Origin: JANXVV01 sp038230975
GTDB taxonomy: Bacteria; Planctomycetota; Phycisphaerae; Tepidisphaerales; Tepidisphaeraceae
Reading direction: 5' to 3'
Assembly: GCA_038230975.1 (NCBI GenBank)
Contig: JBBRMF010000045.1
Location: forward strand, 1 to 26,717
Length of the DNA stretch: 26,717 nt
In this document: piece by piece, positions 8,393 through 17,736 of the stretch
How positions within the stretch are numbered: position 1 is the stretch's first letter
Layout: the number at the start of each line of letters is the position of its first letter
Program-made: the position numbers and the translations under genes
Notes under the pieces: generated by a model
The model's database searches: none
What the model was told of the DNA's origin: nothing
Seen by the model: the letters and a program-made list of their open reading frames with translations, nothing else

Positions 8393-9733
8393 ATGGCTTT
8401 TCTTTCAAAGAATTCTCCGTACGCTGTTCAAGCCATGAGTGATGTGAACATTGCCACGCTAAAACCTCCGTTCCGAGCGTCGATCACGCCGCCGGGTTCC
8501 AAGAGTCTGACGAATCGGGCTTTGGTGCTTTCGGCGCTGGCTGATGGACAGAGCACACTGTCAAACGTGCTGTTTGCGGATGACACGGTCGTCATGCTGG
8601 ATTGCCTCCGCAGTCTGGGATTTGAGCTCGACGTGGATGAATCGACGCACTCGGTTCGCGTTAAGGGCCTGGGTGGCAAGCTTCCGAAGGAAGCTGCGGA
8701 TCTATTCTGCGGCAATAGCGGTACGACTATCCGCTTCGTAGCCGCCATGTGCGCGCTCGGGCGCGGTCGGTATACGCTTGACGGCATTTCGCGCATGCGA
8801 CAAAGACCGATCGGTCAATTGACGGACTTGCTGCGCCATCTTGGGGTGCGTGTGAATTATCTCGAGCAGCAAAGTTTTCCACCGATTGAAGTTTTAGCCG
8901 ATGGATTACCTGGCGGAACGTTGAAATTTTCGGCGGGTCAGTCGTCGCAATTTCTCTCTGCATTGCTGCAAGTTTCGCCGTATGCGCGCAATGAAGTGCG
9001 AATAGATCTGGAAGGCAAGCAAACCAGTTGGCCGTACGTTGCGATGACGATGCGGCTGATGGATGAATTCGGGCAAACTCCGCATTTGATCCGCGACCCG
9101 ATGGGCCGTCCAACCCAAATCATCATCCCACCGGGCACGTACACCGCCACGAATTACGCCGTCGAACCTGATGCAAGCAACGCGAGTTACTTTCTGGCCA
9201 TCGCGGCGATTCATCCCGGGGCGAGTGTGACGATCGAAGGCCTTGGAAAACAGAGTTTGCAGGGGGATGTCGGGTTTGCGGATCTGCTGCATCAGATGGG
9301 GGCTGATCTGCTGTTCGGCCGTGATTTTATCACGGTGATCGGCACGAAAAAACTACAGGGTATCGAGGCGGATCTACTGGATATGCCCGACATGGCCCAG
9401 ACTTTGGCGGTGACGGCATTGTTCGCCGAAGGCCCAACCCATTTGCGCGGGCTGCACACGTTGCGCGTGAAAGAAACCGATCGCGTGGCTGCCCTTGCCA
9501 CGGAACTGACCAAAATCGGGGCGGGCATCGACATTGAAGGCGATGATTTAACGATCACGCCTCCCAAAGAATTCAAACCAGCGACAATCCATACCTACGA
9601 CGACCACCGCATGGCGATGAGTTTTGCGGTCGCGGGTACCAGAATTTCGGGGATCACGATTCAAGATGCCCAATGCGTCAATAAAACGTATCCGGAGTTT
9701 TTCAAAGACCTTGAAAGGCTTCACACGAAGTGA
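8393..9733 (+). CDS. aroA: 3-phosphoshikimate 1-carboxyvinyltransferase (EPSP synthase)
   Basis: A 446-aa cytosolic enzyme that joins shikimate-3-phosphate and phosphoenolpyruvate in the chorismate pathway. Family motifs: PGSKSLTNRALVLSALADG at about 34-52 (Lys37 contacts both substrates), GNSGTTIRF at 107-115, SRMRQRPIGQL near 140, LRVKETDRV near 368 and DDHRMAM near 412. The residue corresponding to E. coli Pro101 is Phe115, as in enzymes with the GNSGT motif. Length is normal. The open frame extends to 8225 inside the divergent gene. I chose the ATG at 8393 because AGGA lies 7 nt upstream; an internal ATG at 8435 is also possible. No other aromatic-pathway gene is adjacent, so it seems to be a stand-alone aroA. 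Confidence 0.95.
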   Translation: MAFLSKNSPYAVQAMSDVNIATLKPPFRASITPPGSKSLTNRALVLSALADGQSTLSNVLFADDTVVMLDCLRSLGFELDVDESTHSVRVKGLGGKLPKEAADLFCGNSGTTIRFVAAMCALGRGRYTLDGISRMRQRPIGQLTDLLRHLGVRVNYLEQQSFPPIEVLADGLPGGTLKFSAGQSSQFLSALLQVSPYARNEVRIDLEGKQTSWPYVAMTMRLMDEFGQTPHLIRDPMGRPTQIIIPPGTYTATNYAVEPDASNASYFLAIAAIHPGASVTIEGLGKQSLQGDVGFADLLHQMGADLLFGRDFITVIGTKKLQGIEADLLDMPDMAQTLAVTALFAEGPTHLRGLHTLRVKETDRVAALATELTKIGAGIDIEGDDLTITPPKEFKPATIHTYDDHRMAMSFAVAGTRISGITIQDAQCVNKTYPEFFKDLERLHTK

Positions 9734-9806
9734 CAACGCAATCAGAGAATCCTTCCCAAGCTAACGTGCAATAAATCCGAATGGCGCAATTCCGACAATA
9801 ATTTGC

Positions 9807-9834
9807 TTGACCCGTCACCGCATGAGCGTATGCT
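9807..9834 (+). promoter_or_regulatory. Candidate sigma70-type promoter for the PEP-CTERM gene
   Basis: TTGACC at 9807-9812 (5 of 6 to the -35 consensus), a 16-nt spacer and TATGCT at 9829-9834 (4 of 6 to the -10 consensus) lie about 100 nt before the predicted start codon. The gap between aroA and this gene (9734-9935) holds nothing else recognisable. Pattern match only. Confidence 0.35.
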
Positions 9835-9935
9835 CAGAAACAAATCTGACTGAAATGTAATTGAATGAAACAGTGCGATCTGGAACGCGCCGTCTTCATA
9901 TCGGCATGCAATACAAAAGAATGGGAGCAAACGGA

Positions 9936-10847
9936 ATGATGGGTAAAATTAAGAATCGCCTGGCAGCAGGCGCGTTACTGGGTTCACTTTCAATGTTGTC
10001 GATGTGTGCATGTTCGTCGGCCGCCGCCGCCTCCTCACTGTTCTCAATTTCAGGTGTAGGCTTTAATCAGAACGGCTCGTTCAATCACGACCTCGCCAGT
10101 GCTTCCTCCAGCGATGCCACGCCCAGCAGTGCGAGCTTGGACCAGGATTTTACGGGGATGGATCGTACCGGGGCAACCCGAACGATGAATTTCGTTGGCA
10201 CAAACCAGGCCGCATCCACCTACGGCCGTCTTCACCTGTTCGCGTCCGGAACGGTGACCAACAACTACTACAACGCCGCCAATCCCAAAGCTTACAACGG
10301 CACCGACAATTACAATCTCACCACGGGTTCCCCTGACGGTGTCTACAGCCTCGGCTTTACTGGATTCACCGACACGCTCCAATACGGTGGCTCGCTCCAG
10401 GCGGGTTACACGGCCAGATATATCTTTCATGTGGATGGCACCAACTCCGGCCAAGGCGCGTTGGCCGATATGTCCTTCGGTATACAGGGCTATTCCGATG
10501 AGTCCTTCTTTGCGTTCGATCCTGGATTCATCTCCACCAACTGGGCCACTCAAAGCTACGCCATCAATGGCATTACGCCACAGTTGGTACATGTCCAGTT
10601 TTCCAATCAGTTTACGATGGTCAACGCCGACAACGCCGACGGAGCGACGATCTCCGGTGCATCAAATTTCTCCTCAACCCTCACGCTTGCCGCCGTCGAA
10701 ATCCGCGATGCCAACGGCAACCCCGTCTCCGGCGTTACGGTGTCGAGCGATTCCGGTACGGTCTACCCGGTCAACCTCCCTGAGCCCGCATCGCTCACAC
10801 TTGCCGCAGTCGCCATGCTGGCATTAAAGCGACGTCGACGAATCTGA
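9936..10847 (+). CDS. PEP-CTERM sorting-domain protein, exported
   Basis: A 303-aa exported protein. The N-terminus MMGKIKNRLAAGALLGSLSM is a signal peptide with a probable cut in the Ser/Ala-rich stretch after about residue 33. The body is Asn/Thr/Ser/Gly-rich, beta-type and not recognised. The C-terminus PEPASLTLAAVAMLALKRRRR is a classical PEP-CTERM signal: the PEP motif, one membrane segment and an Arg cluster. It is processed by an exosortase in organisms that have one; no exosortase gene is in this window. Several in-frame ATGs lie upstream. I chose 9936 because GGGAG is 8 nt before it and the signal peptide begins there. It may be a surface or matrix protein; the role is unknown. Confidence 0.85.
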   Translation: MMGKIKNRLAAGALLGSLSMLSMCACSSAAAASSLFSISGVGFNQNGSFNHDLASASSSDATPSSASLDQDFTGMDRTGATRTMNFVGTNQAASTYGRLHLFASGTVTNNYYNAANPKAYNGTDNYNLTTGSPDGVYSLGFTGFTDTLQYGGSLQAGYTARYIFHVDGTNSGQGALADMSFGIQGYSDESFFAFDPGFISTNWATQSYAINGITPQLVHVQFSNQFTMVNADNADGATISGASNFSSTLTLAAVEIRDANGNPVSGVTVSSDSGTVYPVNLPEPASLTLAAVAMLALKRRRRI

Positions 10848-10938
10848 GAACCGTCGGTCCGATACGCCGTACAGCTCGAAGCTTTTAGCCAGTTGCGGCG
10901 TCGCTTCTGAGCCTGCGAGTTCAAACGGGACATCATTC

Positions 10939-11685
10939 ATGCCTTCTCCGATTCGCGTCACGATCTGGAACGAATTTCGCCATGAGAAAATAAACCCGCG
11001 CGTTACGGAGATTTACCCGCAGGGAATGCATGAAGCGATTGCCATTTCACTGCGGAAGAATCCGGGTCTGACCGTCCGCAGTTTAACCCTCGACGACCCG
11101 GAGCATGGCTGCACTCCTGAACTTCTCGAAGAAACCGACGTCATGCTCTGGTGGGGACATCTGGCGCACCATGAAGTACAGGACTCCGTCGTGAATCGCG
11201 TTCATCAGCGCGTATTGGACGGCATGGGGATGGTCGTTCTGCACAGCGGACATTTTTCAAAAATATTCCGCAAGCTGATGGGCACCACTTGCAATCTAAA
11301 ATGGCGTGAAGAGGAAAACGAGCAGGAAATTCTCTGGGTCACCCGGCCAGGTCACCCCATCGTGCAGGGAATTGCCGACCACTTTGTTCTGCCGCGCGAG
11401 GAAATGTACGGCGAATACTTTGATATTCCTGAACCGGAATCCACATTCCTTATCAGCAGCTTTGGAGGCGGGGAAGTTTTTCGCAGCGGATGCACCTGGA
11501 CGCGAGGGGCAGGCAAAATCGTTTACTTTCGACCCGGACATGAAACATTCCCCACGTATCATGATCCGAATGTATTGCGGATTATCTCGAACGCCGTGCA
11601 TTGGGCCGCCCCGATCGGGCCGTTCGATAAAGAGATGTACGGCAAGCGAGAACTGGGGTGGATTCACAAAGCAAAAACCACCTGA
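10939..11685 (+). CDS. ThuA-like domain protein (class I glutamine amidotransferase fold)
   Basis: A 248-aa protein of the ThuA / trehalose-utilisation family. It opens with IRVTIWNEFRHEK (5-17), with YPQGMHEAIAISL shortly after. DVMLWWGHLAHHEV (about 67-80) and GMVVLHSGHFSKIF (about 96-110) are the family's conserved core, and the C-terminal part has GAGKIVYFRPGHETFP. ThuA proteins are linked to sugar metabolism in rhizobia and are very numerous in planctomycetes, where their substrates are mostly unknown. There is no signal peptide, so it is probably cytosolic. GGGA precedes the ATG at a usable distance. No sugar-transport genes are adjacent, so a trehalose role is not supported by context. 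Confidence 0.85.
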   Translation: MPSPIRVTIWNEFRHEKINPRVTEIYPQGMHEAIAISLRKNPGLTVRSLTLDDPEHGCTPELLEETDVMLWWGHLAHHEVQDSVVNRVHQRVLDGMGMVVLHSGHFSKIFRKLMGTTCNLKWREEENEQEILWVTRPGHPIVQGIADHFVLPREEMYGEYFDIPEPESTFLISSFGGGEVFRSGCTWTRGAGKIVYFRPGHETFPTYHDPNVLRIISNAVHWAAPIGPFDKEMYGKRELGWIHKAKTT

Positions 11686-11699
11686 ATAGAATGCCTTCA

Positions 11700-11811
11700 T
11701 CGTGGCACGGGCTTCCAGCCCATGTTAGTGGACCAAGGCGGAAAAAGAGCTTCTTTCCAGCAGCGATTTGAGTTCAAAAGTCTCAACACGGGCTGGAAGC
11801 CCGTGCCACGA
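11700..11811. repeat. 112-bp MITE-like element with 27-bp inverted ends (repeat family B)
   Basis: The left arm at 11700-11726 and the right arm at 11785-11811 are inverted copies matching at 26 of 27 positions (outer sequence TCGTGGCACGGGCTTCCAGC). 58 bp lie between them. Each arm is itself palindromic: CACGGGCT, a 3-nt loop, then AGCCCGTG, with one mismatch in the left arm. No protein is encoded. The element begins 14 nt after the ThuA-like gene's stop. It could be a non-autonomous mobile element, a REP/BIME-like pair or a terminator. Confidence 0.75.
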
Positions 11812-11826
11812 ATTGATTCTCAAGCT

Positions 11827-11871
11827 CACTGCAGGCCGCTTCTTTCGAGCTGGCAGAAACGGTCTGCAGTG
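11827..11871. repeat. Inverted repeat CACTGCAG ... CTGCAGTG
   Basis: Perfect 8-bp arms at 11827-11834 and 11864-11871, extendable inward to 10 of 11, separated by 29 nt. It lies downstream of the convergent small membrane-protein gene (stop at 11924) and just right of the family B element. It could be that gene's terminator or an older repeat remnant. No T-run is seen. Confidence 0.4.
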
Positions 11872-11923
11872 TGGACCCCACAAAAGACAAAATCGTCTAC
11901 TCTGCACTCAACTGAAATATGCT

Positions 11924-12427
11924 CTAAATGACGGTGCGGGAACTGGGTTTTTTACCCCGGAGGAATCTCCAGGCCCATCGCGTCGGCAGAATCGCCGCGA
12001 TCAACATGATGAAATAATATGGCACATAGATCGCGTGATACGTCCGGGTCGGGAGCATCCAGGCCAACGGAATGTTGAGCGTCAACCGGCCCTGGCTGAT
12101 GCCAAATCCCAACGCATTGGCGTAAAAAGCGGGAACTGGTTTAAGGACAGAGGATCCCCCACCGTTGCCGGGGGTCATCTTAAAAGCGTCAAATCGATAG
12201 CTGGGTTCGTTCTGTGACGGGACTGGATCGAGGACCGATGCCAAGACCAATGCACCACGATACGATCCCACGCCGCGTATCGCAGATCCGGTCGGCTGAG
12301 GCGCGAGCCGATAACAGTAGTCTGCTATGTGGAAGCTCCGATGCCAAAGCCAGCCGCAGGAGAAGAAAACCAGCACCGACAAGGTCGGCACAAGAATCTT
12401 TCCGAAAATCGTAAGGCGACGCTTCAT
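11924..12427 (-). CDS. Small membrane protein of unknown function
   Basis: A 167-aa protein with two membrane segments: IFGKILVPTLSVLVFFSCGWLW near the N-terminus and YVPYYFIMLIAAILPTRWAW near the C-terminus, followed by a basic tail (RFLRGKKPSSR). The ~100 residues between are probably outside the cytoplasm and contain SYRGALVLASV and NALGFGISQGRLTLNIPLAWMLP. I do not recognise a named family; proteins with this plan are common in planctomycetes. AAGGA lies close before the ATG. It is the last gene of the minus-strand set that starts at 17736, 99 bp after the AsmA-like gene, so it may be cotranscribed. Confidence 0.7.
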   Translation of the reverse strand: MKRRLTIFGKILVPTLSVLVFFSCGWLWHRSFHIADYCYRLAPQPTGSAIRGVGSYRGALVLASVLDPVPSQNEPSYRFDAFKMTPGNGGGSSVLKPVPAFYANALGFGISQGRLTLNIPLAWMLPTRTYHAIYVPYYFIMLIAAILPTRWAWRFLRGKKPSSRTVI

Positions 12428-12526
12428 CAGTCCTTATTTCTCAATGCACCAACGTAAGTGGCAACGGGAGACCATGCGTTTATTCGTTGCTGCCGTCCAA
12501 TGATTGACGAGCAGAGGCGCACAATA

Positions 12527-15500
12527 TTACTTCCTGGACTTTGAACCGTTTGAAGAATTCCCGCCTCGCAAAACCTCGTCGATCGTGGTTTGAAACGTGT
12601 TCATAATGCTGCCCGATACTTTGGGCTCTTCGATGGTGCCATTGACGTGAATCTGCAGCATCTCGTTTTTTGCACCCTGAATGAGATCATTCAGGATCGG
12701 CACCTTGGGCCAATTGGGGTTGTCGGTCACGAAAGTCATCTTGACCTTCTTGGTATCGAAATTCATCGAACCGCTTCCCTGCATGATCATGTTGCTGGCC
12801 CGCAATTCGATCTGCTCGAAGGTGATTTTCTGACCGTCGACGCTGTACAGCGCGTTGCCTTCACTAAATGGGCTGCTGATCGGGAGCGAAAGGTTGGTGA
12901 CCTGCATGAGGCCGAGCATCAACGGGATATGGTACATGTCCCGCCCCGCCACGGTGACTCGACCGCGCCCGCGCCGGGTCGTGGGATCATTCCAGGCTCC
13001 CTCCAGCGCGAGGCTTGCGGTGACTTGGCCGCGAATATCTTTTTCACCGGTAAGCTGCGTGACATCCGCCTCGCGTAAAACCATTTCGACACCGAAGCGT
13101 GAAGCGCCGGTATCGGGAAATGAAAGGTCGACATGCCCCGCGATTTCACCCCCGGCCAATCCACCCTGAATCTTGTCCAGCCGCATCGCATCGTATTTTT
13201 CCGGTTTGAATAGTTCGGCAGAAAAATCCTTCGCCGGGCGCGCGGCAACTTTTAACCTGCTCGCCTGAATCTTCCCCTTAAAACCGCCGAGCTTGCCGGC
13301 TCGAATACCGGTCTCAAACTTTAAAAGCCCGTCGGCCTCCGTAACCGGCATGCCGACTTCCATTGATGTGCCATTGAACCAGACCGTACCCGCCAGATCC
13401 AAATCGCCCTGGGCTGATTTGCCATCGGCGCGCGTTTCGCCCGGACGATAGTCAAGCTTTTGAAAGTCGAACGCGATTTTTCCTCGAAGCTTCATGGATT
13501 CGAGCAATTGGGAAAAGCTCGGCGGTAGCGCTTTGCGAAGATCGTCATCCACCGGCACATCGCGACCCAGCATTTTCAGGTTCCAGCCGGCCTTTGCAGG
13601 ATCGCCCTTGTTGGCCCCACCATTCAATCCCGTGCCGCTGAACGCGATGCTGGCGCCACTGTGTTTGCCGATCACATTTTCAAGGGCGACCTGTTCCGGC
13701 GTAACGATGATCGCCCCGCTCAAATCCGTAAGCCTGTACGGCAATTCCTGTAACGTCGCCGCAAGATGATTCGGTGTCAGCTTCACGCGATAACTGGGCG
13801 ATGAAGAGGGTTGAGAAGTGGGCTGCGATGTCGGATGCACCACTGCCGGCTGGGTTGCAGCGCCGATTTTCCCACGGCCGTATTCCAACGCGACATCCAC
13901 CGTTCCCTCCGGATGTACGGCGTTCCAACCCGACTGGGCATCCTTCGGCAACATCGCGTATAGCGGTGATTCCAGCAAAAGGTTTTTCGCCGACGCGGTC
14001 AGCGAAAGCTCTGGACTGTGCGCTCCCCAGATGACATTGCCACCGGCGAAAATCGTGCCGTCCCCCCGCTTGCCTTTAAAATCACGGAAGCTGATCTGCC
14101 CGTCGGTTAATCGCAATTTGCCGTTCACATCGGTGATGGCGTAGGTCGTCCCCTGCGGCAACAAGGCTCCCTCATGCACCTTCAAATCCATCACGACCGA
14201 TACATCGCCAGCCTGTGCGATGGGTGTCTTTTCATTCGGTGGCGCGAGGGATGATTTCAAAACGATCTTCCCATCCACGTCCAGCTTTCCGGTAACACCC
14301 AGTTTTTCAAGCCATTCGCGTCGATCAGGTGATATCGCGGCCAGCAATGTCTTGTCGATCATTGCATTGCGAGCGGTCAACGTGATATCAGGCGAGAGCG
14401 GTTTTCCCTTGCCGAAGGTCATTCCGCCATCCAACGTAACACTGGCGTCCCCTTTTTTTGACGTGCAGTTGATGAGATTGACGAATCCGTCGCCGATGAT
14501 CACCCGACCGGTAATGTGATCCAGTGGATAGGCGAACCCATTGAACGCCCCCGCAGCGTCCTCAAGATCCATCGTCAGCTTCACGACAAATGGCTGGTAC
14601 GGCCCCGGTGAGCGATGCACATTGGCCAGAATCCCAGAGCGAAACGTCGGAAAATCACCCTTACCCGACGGATCGAGTGCCGCCAATGCCTCGCGGCCTT
14701 CGCGCGGCAGCGCAGCACGGATCGCGGGCTCGGACAAAATGTGTTGCCCGACGACATTGATATCCATCTCGGCATCACCATCAATCGGGCTGATAAGTCC
14801 ATTGATCGTGACAGTGTTGTTTTCGTTCGGTCCACCCTTCACGCCATGGGCTTTGAGGTTGACCAGATCCAGCCGATCGCCACGTTCCGCATCAGGCCCG
14901 AACGAGATTTTGCCGGTGACATTTCGAAGTGGATACGGGAATTGCTCAACCAGAAAACTGCCTTCCACCACTTCCAACTCTCCGCTCAGAATCGGTTTCC
15001 TTCCCGCTTCGGCACGGACCATCTTCACCCAAAGCCGCCCTGATCCTTCCGGGTGCAGCGCTTCATATATCTCGCGCACAATCCGGGGCATGGCAGTCAC
15101 GTAACGCGGAGAATGTGGGATGTAGATGTCTTCCCCGATGACTTCCAGTTGAGCCGGCGCATCTGCACCGTAGCCGTTGATACGACCGGCAATTTGAAAA
15201 GAATTGCGTTCGATCCAACCCGTGAGATTTTGAATTTCAATTCCGTCCTGCGTGAATATGAATCGGCCATCGACATTGCCCAGGCGAACAAGGGAAGGAG
15301 TGATGGTGTTTTCAATCCGGTCGATAAAGCCCGGAACAGTGAGCGCTGTGGAGGTCGTCGGTGCGTCGCCCGTGGCCTTCGCTTCCGGCTTGATATTTGG
15401 AGAGGTGATTTCTTTCTCGAGATTGAGACCGGCAATCCTCATCAAGGCGAATGCGCCATGCAATGTATCGACTTGCCGTCGTTCCACAGCACTGAGCCAG

Positions 15501-16432
15501 TAGTTGGCACTGACGGCCATCTTCACTTTGTTCAGGTTCATCTCGACGCGAAATTCCGGTTTCCCACCGCGCGAATTCGGTTTGACGTGCAGCACCGGAA
15601 TATCCACCCGACCCGCCAATTGCAGATCTTCCAGAATACGGCGCACCATATCCGGCAGAACCGCCTTAATACCCGGGCCGAAGGTAAAGTTCTCCATCCG
15701 CGCCCAGCTTTCACCGGTTTCCGCGATCGTCTGCCCAGTCACCACCGGGCCGGTTTCATTTTGAACGCGACTCTGCAGGCGGAACAAGAACGTCCCGATC
15801 GTTTCGCCAGGTGCCAGGCTGCCATCCAACGCCATCGTCCCCTGTGGGATATATTTACCGTTCTGAATTTGGCTATAATGAACCTGCCCATTGCGGAGAT
15901 TGATTTCGGGGAGCGTTACGATTCGTCGTTCACCCGGTTGGCTCGTAGCCTGTTTCGGAAACACCATGCGCTCGTAATTCCATCGCAATCGCGGGGCATC
16001 GAGATTCTCACAAAGCTCAACGCGAGGATCGATCGCCACGATCTGCGTTGCATCCAGCTTGCCGCTCAGAATGGATTCGGGGTTATATTTGATGAGTACG
16101 GTCTGCACATCAAAGAGCTGCGAATCCATGTCCATGGAATTGTCAACGCGAACGCTGACCCCCTCCAATCGCAATCCCTCGAAGATCGACAGTGCCGCAT
16201 GGCGAACATTCACGCGCCCACCGGTCAGTTGCGAAAGATACGACTCGCACATTCGGCGAACGCGGGTTGAATCCGTCAAATACCAATACGCCCCGATGAC
16301 CGACAGCAAAAAGCCAAGCAGGCAAAACATGCCCCAGCGACGCAAAGGTGAAAGACGTGGACGGAAGGGATGTCCGGGCCGCCAGGTCCGGTCGAAGAGC
16401 TGCTCAAAACTGGCGGTCGTGCGAAGCATCAT
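12527..16432 (-). CDS. Large AsmA-like envelope protein
   Basis: A 1301-aa protein with one N-terminal membrane anchor (MFCLLGFLLSVIGAYWYLTD, about 35-54) and a very long region outside the cytoplasm. That region is built of repeating beta-strand units of the AsmA / DUF3971 kind (repeated patterns such as 'GKLDVDGKIVLKSSL' and 'DLAGTVWFNGTSMEV'). The C-terminal segment LPISSPFSEGNALYSVDGQ followed by GSGSMNFDTKKVKMTFVTD resembles the conserved AsmA C-terminal part. A Thr/Ser/Pro/Gln linker (TSQPTSQPSSSPS) lies in the middle. In other bacteria, large AsmA-like proteins (TamB, YhdP, AsmA) act in lipid transport or outer-membrane homeostasis. I start at 16432, where ATGATG overlaps the TGA of the upstream glycosyltransferase gene; an ATG at 16462 is the alternative. 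Confidence 0.8.
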   Translation of the reverse strand: MMLRTTASFEQLFDRTWRPGHPFRPRLSPLRRWGMFCLLGFLLSVIGAYWYLTDSTRVRRMCESYLSQLTGGRVNVRHAALSIFEGLRLEGVSVRVDNSMDMDSQLFDVQTVLIKYNPESILSGKLDATQIVAIDPRVELCENLDAPRLRWNYERMVFPKQATSQPGERRIVTLPEINLRNGQVHYSQIQNGKYIPQGTMALDGSLAPGETIGTFLFRLQSRVQNETGPVVTGQTIAETGESWARMENFTFGPGIKAVLPDMVRRILEDLQLAGRVDIPVLHVKPNSRGGKPEFRVEMNLNKVKMAVSANYWLSAVERRQVDTLHGAFALMRIAGLNLEKEITSPNIKPEAKATGDAPTTSTALTVPGFIDRIENTITPSLVRLGNVDGRFIFTQDGIEIQNLTGWIERNSFQIAGRINGYGADAPAQLEVIGEDIYIPHSPRYVTAMPRIVREIYEALHPEGSGRLWVKMVRAEAGRKPILSGELEVVEGSFLVEQFPYPLRNVTGKISFGPDAERGDRLDLVNLKAHGVKGGPNENNTVTINGLISPIDGDAEMDINVVGQHILSEPAIRAALPREGREALAALDPSGKGDFPTFRSGILANVHRSPGPYQPFVVKLTMDLEDAAGAFNGFAYPLDHITGRVIIGDGFVNLINCTSKKGDASVTLDGGMTFGKGKPLSPDITLTARNAMIDKTLLAAISPDRREWLEKLGVTGKLDVDGKIVLKSSLAPPNEKTPIAQAGDVSVVMDLKVHEGALLPQGTTYAITDVNGKLRLTDGQISFRDFKGKRGDGTIFAGGNVIWGAHSPELSLTASAKNLLLESPLYAMLPKDAQSGWNAVHPEGTVDVALEYGRGKIGAATQPAVVHPTSQPTSQPSSSPSYRVKLTPNHLAATLQELPYRLTDLSGAIIVTPEQVALENVIGKHSGASIAFSGTGLNGGANKGDPAKAGWNLKMLGRDVPVDDDLRKALPPSFSQLLESMKLRGKIAFDFQKLDYRPGETRADGKSAQGDLDLAGTVWFNGTSMEVGMPVTEADGLLKFETGIRAGKLGGFKGKIQASRLKVAARPAKDFSAELFKPEKYDAMRLDKIQGGLAGGEIAGHVDLSFPDTGASRFGVEMVLREADVTQLTGEKDIRGQVTASLALEGAWNDPTTRRGRGRVTVAGRDMYHIPLMLGLMQVTNLSLPISSPFSEGNALYSVDGQKITFEQIELRASNMIMQGSGSMNFDTKKVKMTFVTDNPNWPKVPILNDLIQGAKNEMLQIHVNGTIEEPKVSGSIMNTFQTTIDEVLRGGNSSNGSKSRK

Positions 16433-17736
16433 GATGGGTCTATCACTGTCGCACGACGCCAACGTATCAACTGGCCCACGGCGTTCTGCAAACTACATGC
16501 GGCCAACACCGCCAACATCGGTTCGGCAGGAAGGCGATAGCGCAACGATCCCACGGACATCGCATGGATCGCTGTGATATATATCGCCGGAATCAGCAGG
16601 TAGACTTTGGCAGTGCGGGGAATCGCGCCATACCAGAGTCCGAGAACCACCAGCAGATCCAACGGCACTGAATAACACCCGCCGATCCACTGATACAAAG
16701 ACTTGCCATATTCCGCGCTCAATGGCACTGGACTCCACGTCCGAAGAATCTTCGTGATCCCCAATTCAATTGCCCGCCTTGGATGTGTTTTCACCCAATG
16801 GGAAGCCTCAGTGGCAAAGAATTCGTCTCGCTGCAATTCGGAAGCCTGAGAAACACCCGGCAGACGGGCGATGGATCGTTGGTCACTCGCGCCCGTGGCA
16901 TCGTCGTTAAATCCGTCATAAGCCGTTATACCGCCGTTTGTTGTCGTCCAGATAATATGTCCAAGAATCGTATAGTTTCGATAGGCCCAAGGTGCCAATG
17001 CGAAAAGTGTCAGCAGCAACATGGAAGTCGCCGGTGGTAAGCGCCGGTGAGAGGAATACGCCTCCGGATGATCGCGGTTCAGAATCGCCGCGCTGATCCC
17101 GAGCAGAACCGGCAGCCCAATGCCGGATGGCCGTACAAGGATCGCGAACGCAAGAAGCAAACCGCCCAAAACCGGACGCGACCTAACACCGCGTTTGCCT
17201 TCAGACGAAGTTCCGGCCAGCAGCAACATTCCCCACGTCAACATCGCTGTAAAAAGCGTTTCCGAAAGGATCAGACTGCTGAAATAAATCAGAAATGGAT
17301 TGAACGCGACAAGCGCCGCCGCAAAGAGGCTTTGTCCTTCGGCCAACCAACGGCGTGATAACAAGTAGATCGCAAGAACCGTGGAAGTGTCCAGTAACGA
17401 TTGTGCGAGTCGCGCCACGCGCGGAGAACTTCCGCAGGCTGTCAGAAAAATTGGATAACCCGGCGTCCGATAAGCAAGGACGTCGGCCGCAAATCGCGGA
17501 TCATAAAAATGAAGACCGCGACCATGCAGCAGATTATCGGACAATTCGAGGTACTCGCGCTGATCGGGCAATTGCTCGATGGAAGCAGCATCGGTCGCGC
17601 GAGACATCCCCCATCCCAGCCGCAGGCTAAATGCGAGCAGCAATAGAAGCGTCAGTCGAAACGAAAAAAGCGAAGGGGTCGCCGGTACATTCACGGTCGC
17701 AACGTACCACAACGATCTCGGATGTTGTAGATTCAT
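16429..17736 (-). CDS. Membrane glycosyltransferase, GT39/ArnT-like (PMT_2 type)
   Basis: A 435-aa multi-span inner-membrane protein. After the first membrane segment (LFSFRLTLLLLLAFSLRLGW, 23-42) comes the acidic loop LPDQREYLELSDNLLHGRG (about 56-74). That is where GT39/GT83-type transferases carry the catalytic Asp, followed by YRTPGYPIFL (89-98). Such enzymes move a sugar from a polyprenyl-phosphate carrier to a lipid or protein outside the inner membrane. About ten further hydrophobic segments follow. It is the first gene of the minus-strand operon with the AsmA-like protein, suggesting a role in making or moving a cell-surface glycan or glycolipid. Its start lies only 35 bp from the divergent GTPase gene. 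The donor and acceptor are not known. Confidence 0.8.
   Translation of the reverse strand: MNLQHPRSLWYVATVNVPATPSLFSFRLTLLLLLAFSLRLGWGMSRATDAASIEQLPDQREYLELSDNLLHGRGLHFYDPRFAADVLAYRTPGYPIFLTACGSSPRVARLAQSLLDTSTVLAIYLLSRRWLAEGQSLFAAALVAFNPFLIYFSSLILSETLFTAMLTWGMLLLAGTSSEGKRGVRSRPVLGGLLLAFAILVRPSGIGLPVLLGISAAILNRDHPEAYSSHRRLPPATSMLLLTLFALAPWAYRNYTILGHIIWTTTNGGITAYDGFNDDATGASDQRSIARLPGVSQASELQRDEFFATEASHWVKTHPRRAIELGITKILRTWSPVPLSAEYGKSLYQWIGGCYSVPLDLLVVLGLWYGAIPRTAKVYLLIPAIYITAIHAMSVGSLRYRLPAEPMLAVLAACSLQNAVGQLIRWRRATVIDPS

Noticed and set aside
9936..10046. Cys residues in SMCACSS of the PEP-CTERM protein as a lipobox
   Set aside because: The C-terminal PEP-CTERM signal and the following Ala/Ser-rich cut region fit an ordinary signal peptide better; the residues before the Cys do not match the lipobox well.
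11722..12217. Short plus-strand open frames in and after the 112-bp inverted-repeat element
   Set aside because: They read through the palindromic repeat and then antisense to the small membrane-protein gene; no coding character.
15053..16270. A 405-codon open frame on the plus strand inside the AsmA-like gene
   Set aside because: It is antisense to a well-supported 1301-aa protein, has a composition rich in His/Arg/Gln with no domain-like pattern, and no ribosome-binding site.
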